Positions 45,721 to 55,280 of a DNA stretch of 64,000 nucleotides are shown here, one piece after another. Origin of the DNA: Isoetes taiwanensis (taxonomy: Eukaryota; Streptophyta; Lycopodiopsida; Isoetales; Isoetaceae); contig JAJEKV010000805.1 of assembly GCA_021234155.1 (NCBI GenBank), forward strand, positions 1 through 64,000, read 5' to 3'. The number at the start of each line of letters is the position of its first letter. Position 1 is the stretch's first letter. The notes under the pieces were generated by a model. The model searched no databases. It saw only the letters and a program-made list of their open reading frames with translations, and was not told the DNA's origin. The position numbers and the translations under genes were made by a program.

Positions 45721-46439
45721 ACTTTCGCTTTGGCGCATGCTTGCTTACGCTATGTGGTATTTTTGACTTGATAATTTGCGCATGTGACAATCGTGGGGAG
45801 GGTCTAGTGTGGTGGACTATGTGCTCAGTGGTTGCCCAAGATATGCATCTCATCGCTTCTTTCGGTGGGCACCGACGGTCGGGATGAGGGAGGTCGACTC
45901 ATATCACCTCCCACTTTATTTGGACATGGTTTTGCGTCATTTAACCCCCACTATACCCAGCCCCCGCCATCCCGCCATTTACTCAGATTATGAGCGTGCA
46001 GAGGACTACGCCAGATGCTCATGGGCCGCCCAATTCTCGGGACCCCACACTAGAGCAAATGCATTGCAACCGCTTGACTTCGCTATTACGGGATGCGCCG
46101 ACATGTGCTTCGGCGCATCCCCCCGCCGCTGGGGACAGCAATATTTTCGCGTAACCGGTGGTTTGATGCGGAGTGTAAAGAACGCAAGCGCCAGCTCCGT
46201 CATTATTTCGATCCAGCCCGCTTGCAGGTGCCACACAAGATCGCGCCCATCCGGAAGGGAGACAAAGGCGCGGTACCTTGCCGTGCATCAGGGGAGATGT
46301 TCAGCCTGCTGACACTCATCCTCGAACCTTTTTGGCGCAGAGTGCTTCGAAGGCCAGCCCAGCCTACAAGGGACATCACACCCGGCGGGGAATAGTACTT
46401 GGCAAAGCTTCTATGACTCACTGTGGACGCCAGACGCCC

Positions 46440-48340
46440 ATACCCCCACAGGATGGCACCCCATTGGTTCTCGCGGAGGAGGATGTTGGGAGAGCCCTCG
46501 CAACCTACTGGCTAATGGGAAGGCAGCTGATCTCGATGGTATGCGTGCCGAAGTTACTCAAATGGGCAGGGCAGTACCTGGTGCCGGATCCTCACTACCG
46601 CCTAACGCAGCATTGCGTGAAGGTTTCCCCAACAATGGACCACGCTGTGGTTGTCCCCATTCACAAGGCGGGCGACTCCACACCGTCCACCACCACCGGA
46701 CGATCATGGTCAGTTCAAGATTTGCCAAACCGCTATCGGCATTCTCGAAAGCAGCTAGTTGACTACCGGGCGGAGGCGGCAGATGTGCGAGCCCTCACAC
46801 AAGCAGCTTCAGACCCGCCACTCAACAATTGACCATATCTCTACACCGCTATTAATCGATTGAAGACGCCGGAACCATCGGGCAGACTTGTATTGCTGCT
46901 TTGTGGACTTCGCTGGCGGCTTTTTGATAATGTCCCCCTGAAAAAGCTATGGGCTAGATCATTCCGCTAAATGGCTGCCGCTTCATGCGTAATGCCATAT
47001 ACAGCCGTATGAAAGTTGTTTTGGCGGGATGCGCCGACGGGCCAAGCATTCACCGGTAGTTTTGGGGTCGCCAGGCTGCCCCCCCCTCACCAACACTTTT
47101 GGCCTCTACATTGATCGGTTAAGAGCCCGGCTTACCGAAAGCATGGGGATGGCATAACTTTGCACCAGGTCATCCGCCACTCATCTATGCGGTGATGTTG
47201 ACCTTCCGCCCACACCCCGAAGCTATCACTTTCATCGGGATGCCCTAGACACATTCTCGCCGCTACGACATACGCGTGAATTTGGCCAAGACCGTGGTGG
47301 TTCTCTATATCCTCTTCACGCCACCCCACCCCTCGTGACTCACATATCGGGGCACTGCGGAGGTCACGCCCACCTACAAGTACCTAGGGGTGGAGTTCCC
47401 CTCCTCGCTCTGTTGGGGGAGGCGCCCATCCGGCTATGGGTGTGCTAGGCCGGAAAGTTTTATGCCATGCGTATCAACTGGTCACCAGCAGAGCTCTATG
47501 ATTGGGGCCATCGGGTCACATCTGTTTAGACCGGTCGAAGTCGAGCCCGTCCTTCCAATGCATGGTCGAGGTTTGGGGGCCGGTCGCCTCTTTGGCGACT
47601 GGAATGACTTGGCAAAAGTGTAAGGCATTTTGGCACGGGCCTATCGGTCTCGCCGCAGAAATCGGATTCTTACGCTACCGGGCAGCGCACTTGATAGGCA
47701 CATCGTCTATTTTGAAAGTGGTTAATATGGGTGATGCTCGCGGCTCACGCACCGGGCTTATCTTTGTGGCAATGGGCCCTTGGCGCGAGGGCCCGTTGGA
47801 GGGGTAAGAGATCGATGGTTCGCCCGGATGGAGCGTGCGGGAACCGCAATGCGTCGCGGAGGTGGACCGCGAGGCCGATCATGGCACTTGCGGGAGTACA
47901 CGGGCGCTTGCTTCCTTGGCAAGCTCGGGACCCCGGCGCTCTAGAGCATGTCAAAATGGCCCATTACAAGGAGCACATCAACCCCGTGTTAGCGGGACCC
48001 GGGCTCTACCGCGTTCCCAGTACCGCCAAAAGCGGACTCATTGCCTCCATTCGGACAGTGTGCCCACCATCTTTGCATCGAGACGGGCAGGTGGATTGGG
48101 GAGCCCGCCAGACGAGGCTCTGTCGATGCGTGAAACGGGTGCCATTGAGGATGAGTCTCACACTTTCGAGTTGCCCAATATTCGGATCGGATTCGGCAGT
48201 CACGGCTCCCTTAAATGCGGCCGGACTTGCCCCTACATTTGTTGATGAACAGTACCATCGATGCGTGCTCGGGGTCGCGTACATTCGGGAGGTGCACTGG
48301 ATCACGAGCTCACCAGGCCCAGCGCCGGGTTGCCCGTGAT
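46440..48340 (+). pseudogene. LINE ORF2 reverse transcriptase and C-terminal region
   Basis: Motifs in order, in shifting frames: VVVPIHKAGD near 46640 (the palm entry motif), FVDFAGGFFDNVPLKKLW near 46905 (catalytic Asp motif A), LPPPSPTLL with FGLYIDRL in the next frame near 47080 (QGCPLSPTLFG motif), LIYA followed by a frameshift into DVDL near 47185 (YADD box), RVNLAKTVVVLY near 47275, TYKYLGVEF near 47375, and GAIEDESHTF near 48140. Order and spacing fit a plant LINE RT. Inactive as written. Confidence 0.75.
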
Positions 48341-48639
48341 CGAGGCACTCACGGGTGCGGTGCATCGGTATATATATTTGTGTGTTTTGCATTTTGTGTA
48401 TTGGAACGGTTTGTGTGAGGTGATTGTCGCATTGCGGTTTTCCTTCGAAAACCCTTCGAGGTGGGTTTTTAATCCGGGGTAGTAATCCGGCTTTTGCGCT
48501 TTTGTATTGGGTCCCATAGACCGATTGGTCTCCGTGGACGATAAAAATACCTTCCTTTCTTCCTTCCTTCCTTTTGCACTCAGCATCGCACAAGCAACAT
48601 ATCTTTAGGCGGCGTTTCCAAGCATAGTAGCTATTTTGC

Positions 48640-49460
48640 AATGGTCTACCAATCTAAAATAGTTATAAAAAAGAAGAACATCCATCACCATGGGGAATCC
48701 ATCGCCATGGGAAATATGGAGCTTTGCAAGATGCTTAGAGTATATCCTATCAAAATTATTTTTTCTGAATCATTTACATTAAACATGGGCAGTTGGAATA
48801 GGTTCTCGACAGATGCCTAACCCAGATGTTATATCATTTGATATTGTGATCCCCACAAGGCGTTAGAATTATTTTATAAAATTCCCCATAGGTAACCTGC
48901 TTATGCATATCTATGGCAAATGTAGAGCTATGCAAGATGCCTAATGTTTCAGAGTATATCCAGTCGAATTGCTTACATCAAACATGAGCAGTTGGAAGAG
49001 GCTCTTGACATGCATTCAGATGTTGTATTATTAAATATTATGGTCTTCACATATGGCCAAAACCGATTGTTGAAGAAGGTGTTATTTCAGAAAATTTTCC
49101 AAAAGGAATGATATGCTCTCAGCGTATGCACAAGGGAATATGAAGGAAGCTTTCCAAATCTTCCAACCAAATTCCTAGCCCTGATTTTAGTTCATGGTCT
49201 ATGATAGTTGCAACTTATTCTCTACAGACTCACCTTGAAGAGGCATGCAAATTGTTTCAGCAAATGCCAAAGCAAGATTGAGCTATTCGAACAGGTAAGA
49301 ATTTTACTCGCTCTAACTAAGAAACGTTAGAATTATTTCAAACAATTTTTCGAAAGGAATGCTACGTTTTTAGCTTATGCACAACAAGGGAATCTGAAGA
49401 AAGCTTTCCAAATCTTCCACCAGATTCTAATCCTGATTTTGTTTCATGATCTGTCTTGCA
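48640..49460 (+). pseudogene. PPR gene fragments
   Basis: Pieces such as LLMHIYGKCRAMQDA near 48900, LSAYAQGNMKEAFQIFQ near 49120 and FLAYAQQGNLKKAFQIFH near 49370 match the PPR helical repeat pattern. The last two segments are related to each other, as expected for tandem repeats. Stops and shifts are frequent and no ends are visible. It lies just past the LINE 3' end, so the LINE may have inserted nearby. Confidence 0.6.
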
Positions 49461-49889
49461 ATATGATAAGAAAATGTTTCCTTATATTGAGTAAAATAGT
49501 ATATAGTTGTTAAAGGAGACCCTACCTTGGAATGGAGCCAATGAGAGATCTTATCTTATATATCTTATATATTAAAGACAAAGGCAATGCGTGCACTCTA
49601 TATCACATCAAAGATAATCTTTGATAGCCCTTGTGATAAACGAGAGGTTGAATAACTGTTTGTTTTTCAATACGATGGGGGTATTATATGGTCTGTACTA
49701 TCCAAAAGCCCTATGTAATCGAAGTTGCCATGACTTTTTAAACTTAAATCTTGACAAAACCCAAGACACTAAAGCATTGGATTACAAAATGAAAGGCTTT
49801 GTGCGTAAATCTTCCCTGAAGGGATAGATATTTATTAAAGTGATAAGAAAGGCTATCCTACCTATTATCGGACTATACGATGCAAGTGT

Positions 49890-50142
49890 TTGGACGATTT
49901 CTTTGGCCACAAGTAACATGTTGTGAACTTGACAATTGCCCCATGACTTATTTCAACCATAAGCCGTTATGCAGAAGGGATAATGCATTATTTGACCACA
50001 AACATGAATGCTTAAACTAAATATCTACAGTGAAATTGTGATTGAATACCCATCAATATGCTTCTCCTGTTGCTCAAATGAATGTTCATAATCAGTTACT
50101 CAGTTACTTGTCTTCCCAATACTCGTTTCATAGGAAAGAGAA
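49890..50142 (+). repeat. Fourth copy of arm repeat, first part
   Basis: Matches right arm 41700-41950 (GACGATTTCTTTGGCC, AACTTGACAATTGCCCCATG, AGAAGGGATAATGCATTA). It stops within CCAATACTCGTTTCATAGGA, where terpene-synthase sequence begins; the same words recur uninterrupted at 52077. Confidence 0.85.
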
Positions 50143-51296
50143 ATGTTCCTAGATGCGACCAACAACTATAGGTGGAGGACATCCTTCCTTGGATTCCACA
50201 TAGGGAGTGAAAACAGGTCTGTTGGTGACCGGAAAAGAGAGTGACATGACACCTTGGCGTTCCACTGGTGCAACCCAAGCAAAGCCATGGTACCGACCAG
50301 TTCGCCAGCTCCATTCCAGATTACCTGCAACCGCATGCCCAATACCATTTAGTAACGCATCAACCTGGCAGTTGCCTTCCCACCTGCGCGAGATGCGCTC
50401 TTTCAATTGCATAAAAATTTGATCATTCTCCTCCATCATCTGCCCTGCTTTTATCATGGCATCTTGCAAGCATAACCCTTCTTCAGTAGCAACAGTGCAT
50501 ATTATGTTGTGGAAGTCCTTGTTCGTGTACTCAGCACGAAAGGATAGCACATCGTTGGAAATTATCATGCCTCGGCGGTAAAGCAGCATCAACAAACCGG
50601 ATCATGTCGGGATCTTCAAACATGTTCAAATCCAGCTGTAAAGCATACTCTACCAGATGGATTCCCAGCACAAAATTTGTTACCACTTTCCTTTGGGCAA
50701 TGAGCTCATCCACAGTAGGCATTTTGCCATGCTCGCGCATATTATTTTGGGATGATAGAGATGCAAACATAGAGAGAGTCTCATCGGTGAATTTTGGCAG
50801 GGGTATTATTGACGTCCATATCCTTCACAAGTGCACTAAAAGCTTCTTGAAAAGCATACGGGGAGATTTCTGTCCGGGCTGGCATATTTTCGCTCATTGG
50901 GCACTTGTGATGGATAACATCTATGTACTTTTGCAAAAGGCTGTTAGTGCTGCGTGAATTTGCACCATGGTGTTCCATGTCATCCAGGACAGAGTCCCAC
51001 AAGGCAAACCAAGAAACAAAAGGAATTATGAGGCGTAGCCTACTTTCCACAGCATTTGGGAAAAGCATACAACACAGCATCACCAAGTTTTGTTCTAGAA
51101 TCCACCTCCTTTCCTCCTCACTCTTTGGGTTCATGACTTTGAGCGTCCAGGCTTCAAATCTTGGGCCGAATATGCTCATACCGCTGGTGGATCTTCCATG
51201 GATGCATTACAGGAAAGCTTGGGAATGTAGATTTGCTTCAGATCCGTCATAAGCGGGCTTATTATCGGGCGAACTGGTTTGTGGATACAACACTAT
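50143..51296 (-). pseudogene. MTPSL: Microbial-type terpene synthase-like pseudogene, copy 2
   Basis: Reverse-oriented relative of 28540-29690 and better preserved. The long frame 51179-50781 holds RFEAWTLKVMNPKSEEERR and FVSWFALWDSVLDDMEHHG (DDME cluster at about 50967-50984). Then FTDETLSMFASLSSQNNM and NFVLGIHLVEYALQL (50770-50531) occur in another frame. The frame 50595-50149 keeps an intact second metal motif, NDVLSFRAE (50556-50530, pattern NDxxSxxxE), then KDFHNIICTVATEEGLCLQD and the C-terminal NLEWSWRTGRYHG. Only about three frame changes separate these blocks, so it is younger or better assembled than copy 1. It is sandwiched between two partial copies of the arm repeat. Confidence 0.8.
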
Positions 51297-51299
51297 ATC

Positions 51300-52200
51300 T
51301 CGCTACTAGAAGCCATAGTTCGAGAATCAAACAGCGACCACCTTCCCCTCTGCAACAAAATGGAGCGATGTTTGGGTTCCCTTTATCAAAGATACAGTCA
51401 TCAATATTGGGCGACTAGGTTGGCCCCTAAATTCAAGCATTTCCGACCTGGCAAAAAATTCCCACGAGCTCGGCTTTCTCTTGGCAGGTCCCCTAGGTCG
51501 GTGGGTCGGCCCAACTATCGTACAACTTTGGAATTTAGAGTGCAAAGAATGCGATGGCGATAAAAGCAGAGCTTCTTTTATTTCTGCTTTGGAATTAGGT
51601 GTACTGACAAAGCGATGGAAGTAAAGCGAGCTTACGTGGCTTTCCGTCTCTAAGCGTCTCTAAGCGTGGCATCATATTGGACCTAGGTTGGTTCTTGGTC
51701 ATTATCATGTGGCTTTCCGTCTCTAGACATGGACATCATATTGGACCTAGGTTTGGTTCTTGGTCATTATCATGTGGCTTTCCGTCTCTAAACGATGCGA
51801 GTGAAGAACAAAACTAGTTTGGACGATTTCTTTTCGCCACAAATAACATGTTGTGAACGTGGTAGCCATGACTTATTTCAACCATAAGCCCTTATGCAGA
51901 AGGGATAATGCATTATTGACCACAAACATGAATGCTTGAAACTAAATATCTACCTCTTTAATATATATCAAAATTATGTGTGCCCTAAAGTGAAATTATG
52001 ATTGAATACCCATCGACATGCTTCTCCTGTTGCTCAAACGAATGTTCATAATCAGTTATTCATTTACTCGTTTTCCCAATACTCGTTTCATAGGATAAAT
52101 TTCTCGTAAATTATAAGGCTACATTGTAAAATTACATAATCTAATGTTATTAGGCAGAAGTTGAAAGTGTGTAAATAACAAGGTAGCAATGCATCTTATA
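51300..52200 (+). repeat. Fourth copy of arm repeat, second part
   Basis: Matches right arm 41345-42060 (GAAGCCATAGTT, GTGGGTCGGCC, AACATGTTGTGAAC, CTAATGTTATTAGGCAGAAG). A roughly 70-bp unit containing GTGGCTTTCCGTCTCTA is repeated three times at 51636-51795. Confidence 0.8.
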
Positions 52201-52491
52201 TTATAATGTTTGTGTAAGTGTTGGACCCAGCCCTAAATTCAAAGGCTGGGATTTAGGGTTGAGATCTAATGGTTGAGATTTCGACACCTAGGAACCCAAA
52301 AATAAACAAAAAGGGCTCAAGATACTTCTACCCTGGATTCGGGGATCCAGGAGCTAGAGATCCGATCCTCAGGAATCCCGAGGCGTTCTCGGCGGGATCC
52401 GTTCGGGGACCCCCGTTTTCCGTCTTGACACATGCATTACTGTCAGATGCGATCAAGCCGTCAAAACCCGTCGAATCTCGGCCGATCGAGA

Positions 52492-52930
52492 GATCCCCTC
52501 CTCCGGGATCACGTTCGGTGATCCCCTCCTCGGGATCGCGGGGACCGGCTGATATCCTCTCCGATATTGGATATTGGTGATCCCCTCCTCCGGGGATCAC
52601 GAGGCTGGTCGATATCCTCTCCGGTCTCGGCGGGTGGTGATCCCCTCCTCCGGGATCCGCTTCGGTGATCCCCTCCTCCGGATCGAGGTCTCCGTCGATA
52701 TCCCTCCTATATCGGTGGTGATCCCCTCCCTCCGGATCCGCGAGGGTCGGCTCGATATCCTCTCCGACATCGCAGGTGGTGATCCCTCCTCCTGGGATTT
52801 AGGTCCGGTCGATCGATATCCTCTCTCTCGAGATCGGTGGTGATGATCCCCTCCTCAGGGATCACAGGCCCGGGTCGATATCCTCTCCGTATCGGCCATT
52901 GGTGATCCCCTCCTCGGGGATCACATCCAT
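52492..52930 (+). repeat. Two-hairpin minisatellite, about 60-bp unit
   Basis: GATCCC(C)TCCTC recurs at 52492, 52520, 52579, 52639, 52667, 52720, 52781, 52845 and 52904 (spacing 53-64, with two short 28-bp units). A full unit has hairpin 1, GATCCCC-TCCTCC-GGGGATC, and hairpin 2, CGATATC-CTCTCC-GATATCGG. The short units lack hairpin 2. The 150 bases upstream (52335-52490) also contain related GGATCC/CGGGATC words. Confidence 0.85.
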
Positions 52931-54632
52931 GGCATGGTCAGTGGGTCGATCACGTCGTGGCCGTCGGTTATCCCGCCCTCGAATCGCCCTGTGCAATTTA
53001 GTAGTCCGCGTGGTAGCATCAAGCTGGCCTTTCAAATTTAGGTGACGGCCGAGTTATTACCGCCATACATCGTTGCCAATAATGTGCTGCCGCGTGGACA
53101 AGTGATTTCGAGGAGGGAATTCCCACTCACGGAGTGCAATTTCAGGATTACTCACGAACGACCTCTGCGCCATTTTACGAGAGGAGAGGGCCGATTCGAG
53201 GCGGCGTTGTATTGTGTCTCGATACGAAGGCGCCAGAGTTACTTTCACTTGTTTAAGGTAAAAAATCGATTGAATAGACCTCGGTCGACCTCGGTTTACT
53301 GTTTTTTAACCTTTGCTTTGTTTTTTAACGTTTTCTTTGTCCTTGCGGATGGGCCGAATCTGTTAACACGGAAATTAGCTTGAATACCTCCATAAATGAG
53401 GCGGGGGCCCTTGGATGAGGCTGCAAATTCTCTTAAGTTACGGTGTTTCAGAGATATAGTCGGGTTTGAATCAATCTGAGAGGTGGAATCCCTTCCAAAG
53501 AGAAGAAAAAGGGCGAAAAGCCTGATCCGACAACAGTTGTCGAGCCCCCTGCAGATAAAAATCCAGCCTCTGTTGAGGCTCATTGGCAGGAGGATATTCA
53601 TGGGGCTCAAGGGGATGGCGATGTTGATAGGGAAGATTTCTTGGAGCACCCGCGGGGAAGAGCCCCGCACTCACCCAGGTATGATCGGTTGGCGCGGATG
53701 GAGGTGCTTGTAGAGGCGTTTGCGATAAAGCTACATCGAAAGGTTGATTTAGAAAATCATAGGTTCGGGCACACACCGGATGTGGCGTTCCACGTATTTA
53801 TACGGTCTATTATTGGGGACATTACAAATACAAACGCGTCACTCCCTAAAAGATGCGCTACCATGGGGGTATGGGAACTTAATTGCAACCTAGGGGTTAC
53901 CTTAAAAAGGATTAAATTAGCTATGCTAATTTAACACATTAATAATAATAACCTATAACTTAGGAAATTAGGCTAATTACCATTTGGGAAGAAGCCACCG
54001 CCCAATCGAGTGGGTAGCATGGGGATTGCCAAGTTTGGATGCCAACTTGACCCTATCCCGGGATTGACTCACGAAGATCGACCAAGGGAAGGCCGGACTG
54101 GGCGCCATCGGACACTTGCAGGAAGATCACCATAACGATTCGTCCCAGTGAAATGCTGACTGAATTCTCAACTCCCGAGAAGATGGGCGCCCCATGGAAA
54201 CGAGTCCGGCCGAAATTCAGGTAGGTGGCTATGTGAATTCTAGTTAACACTTGGTTGTGTCCGATCTCTCTCTACATTCTCTTTGTGAATCAATCATAGA
54301 AACTAACCCTTGATTGTACAAACAAGTTCTCTTTATATTCAATTCTTGGTCTTACTACGAGAAAGGATGGATTGTTAGTTCTTTGTTTAATCGACTCACG
54401 AAGCGGGGATTACGGGGGTAGAGGCCTCTGAGCAGGTGTATTGTAGTATGCTCCTAGATAAGCATACTGTAGAGTCCCATTTGATGCGGCTTTGTGCACA
54501 AGAACCCAGGGTCCTAGATGCTATGGTGCGGCTTAGCACCAGGACAAGGAACACAAGTGGTGACATGAGGGGTGGGGTCTTGCATGAGCATACAAGGCTC
54601 CGAGACTCCCTCTGATTGGGCTAGGGCGATAG
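52931..54632 (+). other. Unrecognised open frames after the minisatellite
   Basis: A frame at 53042-53383 (no ATG start) contains NNVLPRGQVISRREFPLTE. A second, 53473-53934, is open for about 150 codons without an initial Met and contains KGEKPDPTTVVEPPADKNPA then RLARMEVLVEAFAIKLHRK. The composition (charged, Pro-rich, then basic helical) could fit a retrotransposon gag, but no diagnostic motif is visible. The base composition is more GC-rich than the flanks. 54000-54630 holds nothing recognisable. Confidence 0.3.
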
Positions 54633-55280
54633 CATGGAATAAAATAGCGGCTAAGGTTAGCAAATGGCTATTTTGTAGCAGTTTTGCCAAGAAAAACGGC
54701 TAAAGTAAATGGAAAAAATGCCTTAAAAAAAAAAAAATTTAGCCCAATTTTTTCCCCAGCCCAAGTAAGTTTTTAGGTTGAATAGCCAAACCTTTACCTC
54801 GGATATATCCATCGGGGACATCGATTAGCTAAACCTAAAATAGAGTGGGCTTGGAAAAATGGATAGATTAGCCCAAAATTCAACACCAATGTATGTACTA
54901 ACTTTAAGAAATTTCAAATAGAGTTTATATTTTTCTTTTTTTTTTTCACTTTCTTTCTTGTTCAAGTACAAAGTTGAAGCATTAGAGGAAAAGGAACAAT
55001 GTAGTCCCTTTTTTTAGGTTTTTGAACATTGTCTTGATTTATGTATTTACAATAAATTCAATATCTTTTGCCAAAATGTTTGGATTTTTAAATTACTATA
55101 GCGTGATGGCTAATATTTGCCTTTCCATTTTGTGAATGTTTAGTCGAAAGCAAGAAATTGTGATGGAGAAAAACCATTTAGTTTAGCCAAGTGTTAGAAG
55201 CTTCTAGCCCCAATTTGAAGGTAGTTTAGCTAAACCTATTTTGGCTACACTAAAATATAGGAGTAGTAATTTATTCCATG
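54633..55280 (+). mobile_element. Non-autonomous hAT-like element, copy 1 (648 bp)
   Basis: Terminal inverted repeats CATGGAATAAA..TTTATTCCATG. The internal sequence is AT-rich with repeated (T/A)TAGCTAAACC words and no coding frame. It is the reverse complement of 57218-57874 over its whole length with moderate divergence. A clear target duplication is not preserved. Confidence 0.75.

Larger units (their letters stand above)
39056..45953 (-). repeat. Right arm of large inverted repeat
   Basis: Reverse complement of 16904-23729, separated from it by about 15.3 kb. It contains a Helitron-like element at its inner end, an extra 0.73 kb at 42247-42978 carrying a histone H3-like fragment, and at its outer end the first half of a LINE that continues past the arm. 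Because the LINE is continuous here and cut in the left arm, this side looks like the source and the left arm the derived copy (inference). Confidence 0.85.
43130..48575 (+). mobile_element. Near full-length LINE (non-LTR retrotransposon), decayed
   Basis: About 5.4 kb, noticeably more GC-rich than its surroundings. In order: a CT-rich leader (43150-43255), three tandem 5' units (43258-43566), an ORF1 region (43571-about 45100, with no recognised domain and the first ATG followed by a stop at its fourth codon), ORF2 with an apurinic-type endonuclease (45157-45720), a reverse transcriptase (about 46440-47420) and a C-terminal domain (to about 48340). A structured 3' UTR with two hairpins follows, then a CTTCCTTTCTTCC microsatellite tail (48550-48574) instead of poly(A). 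Many frameshifts make it inactive as written. The exact 5' end and target duplication are not resolved. Confidence 0.8.

Noticed and set aside
16904-45953. One giant terminal-inverted-repeat transposon
   Set aside because: The outer ends cut through a LINE, show no target duplication or matching terminal motif, and further partial copies with other boundaries exist at 28 and 50-52 kb.
48006-48641. 211-codon minus-strand frame
   Set aside because: Antisense to the LINE ORF2 C-terminus and 3' UTR, with no recognisable domain.
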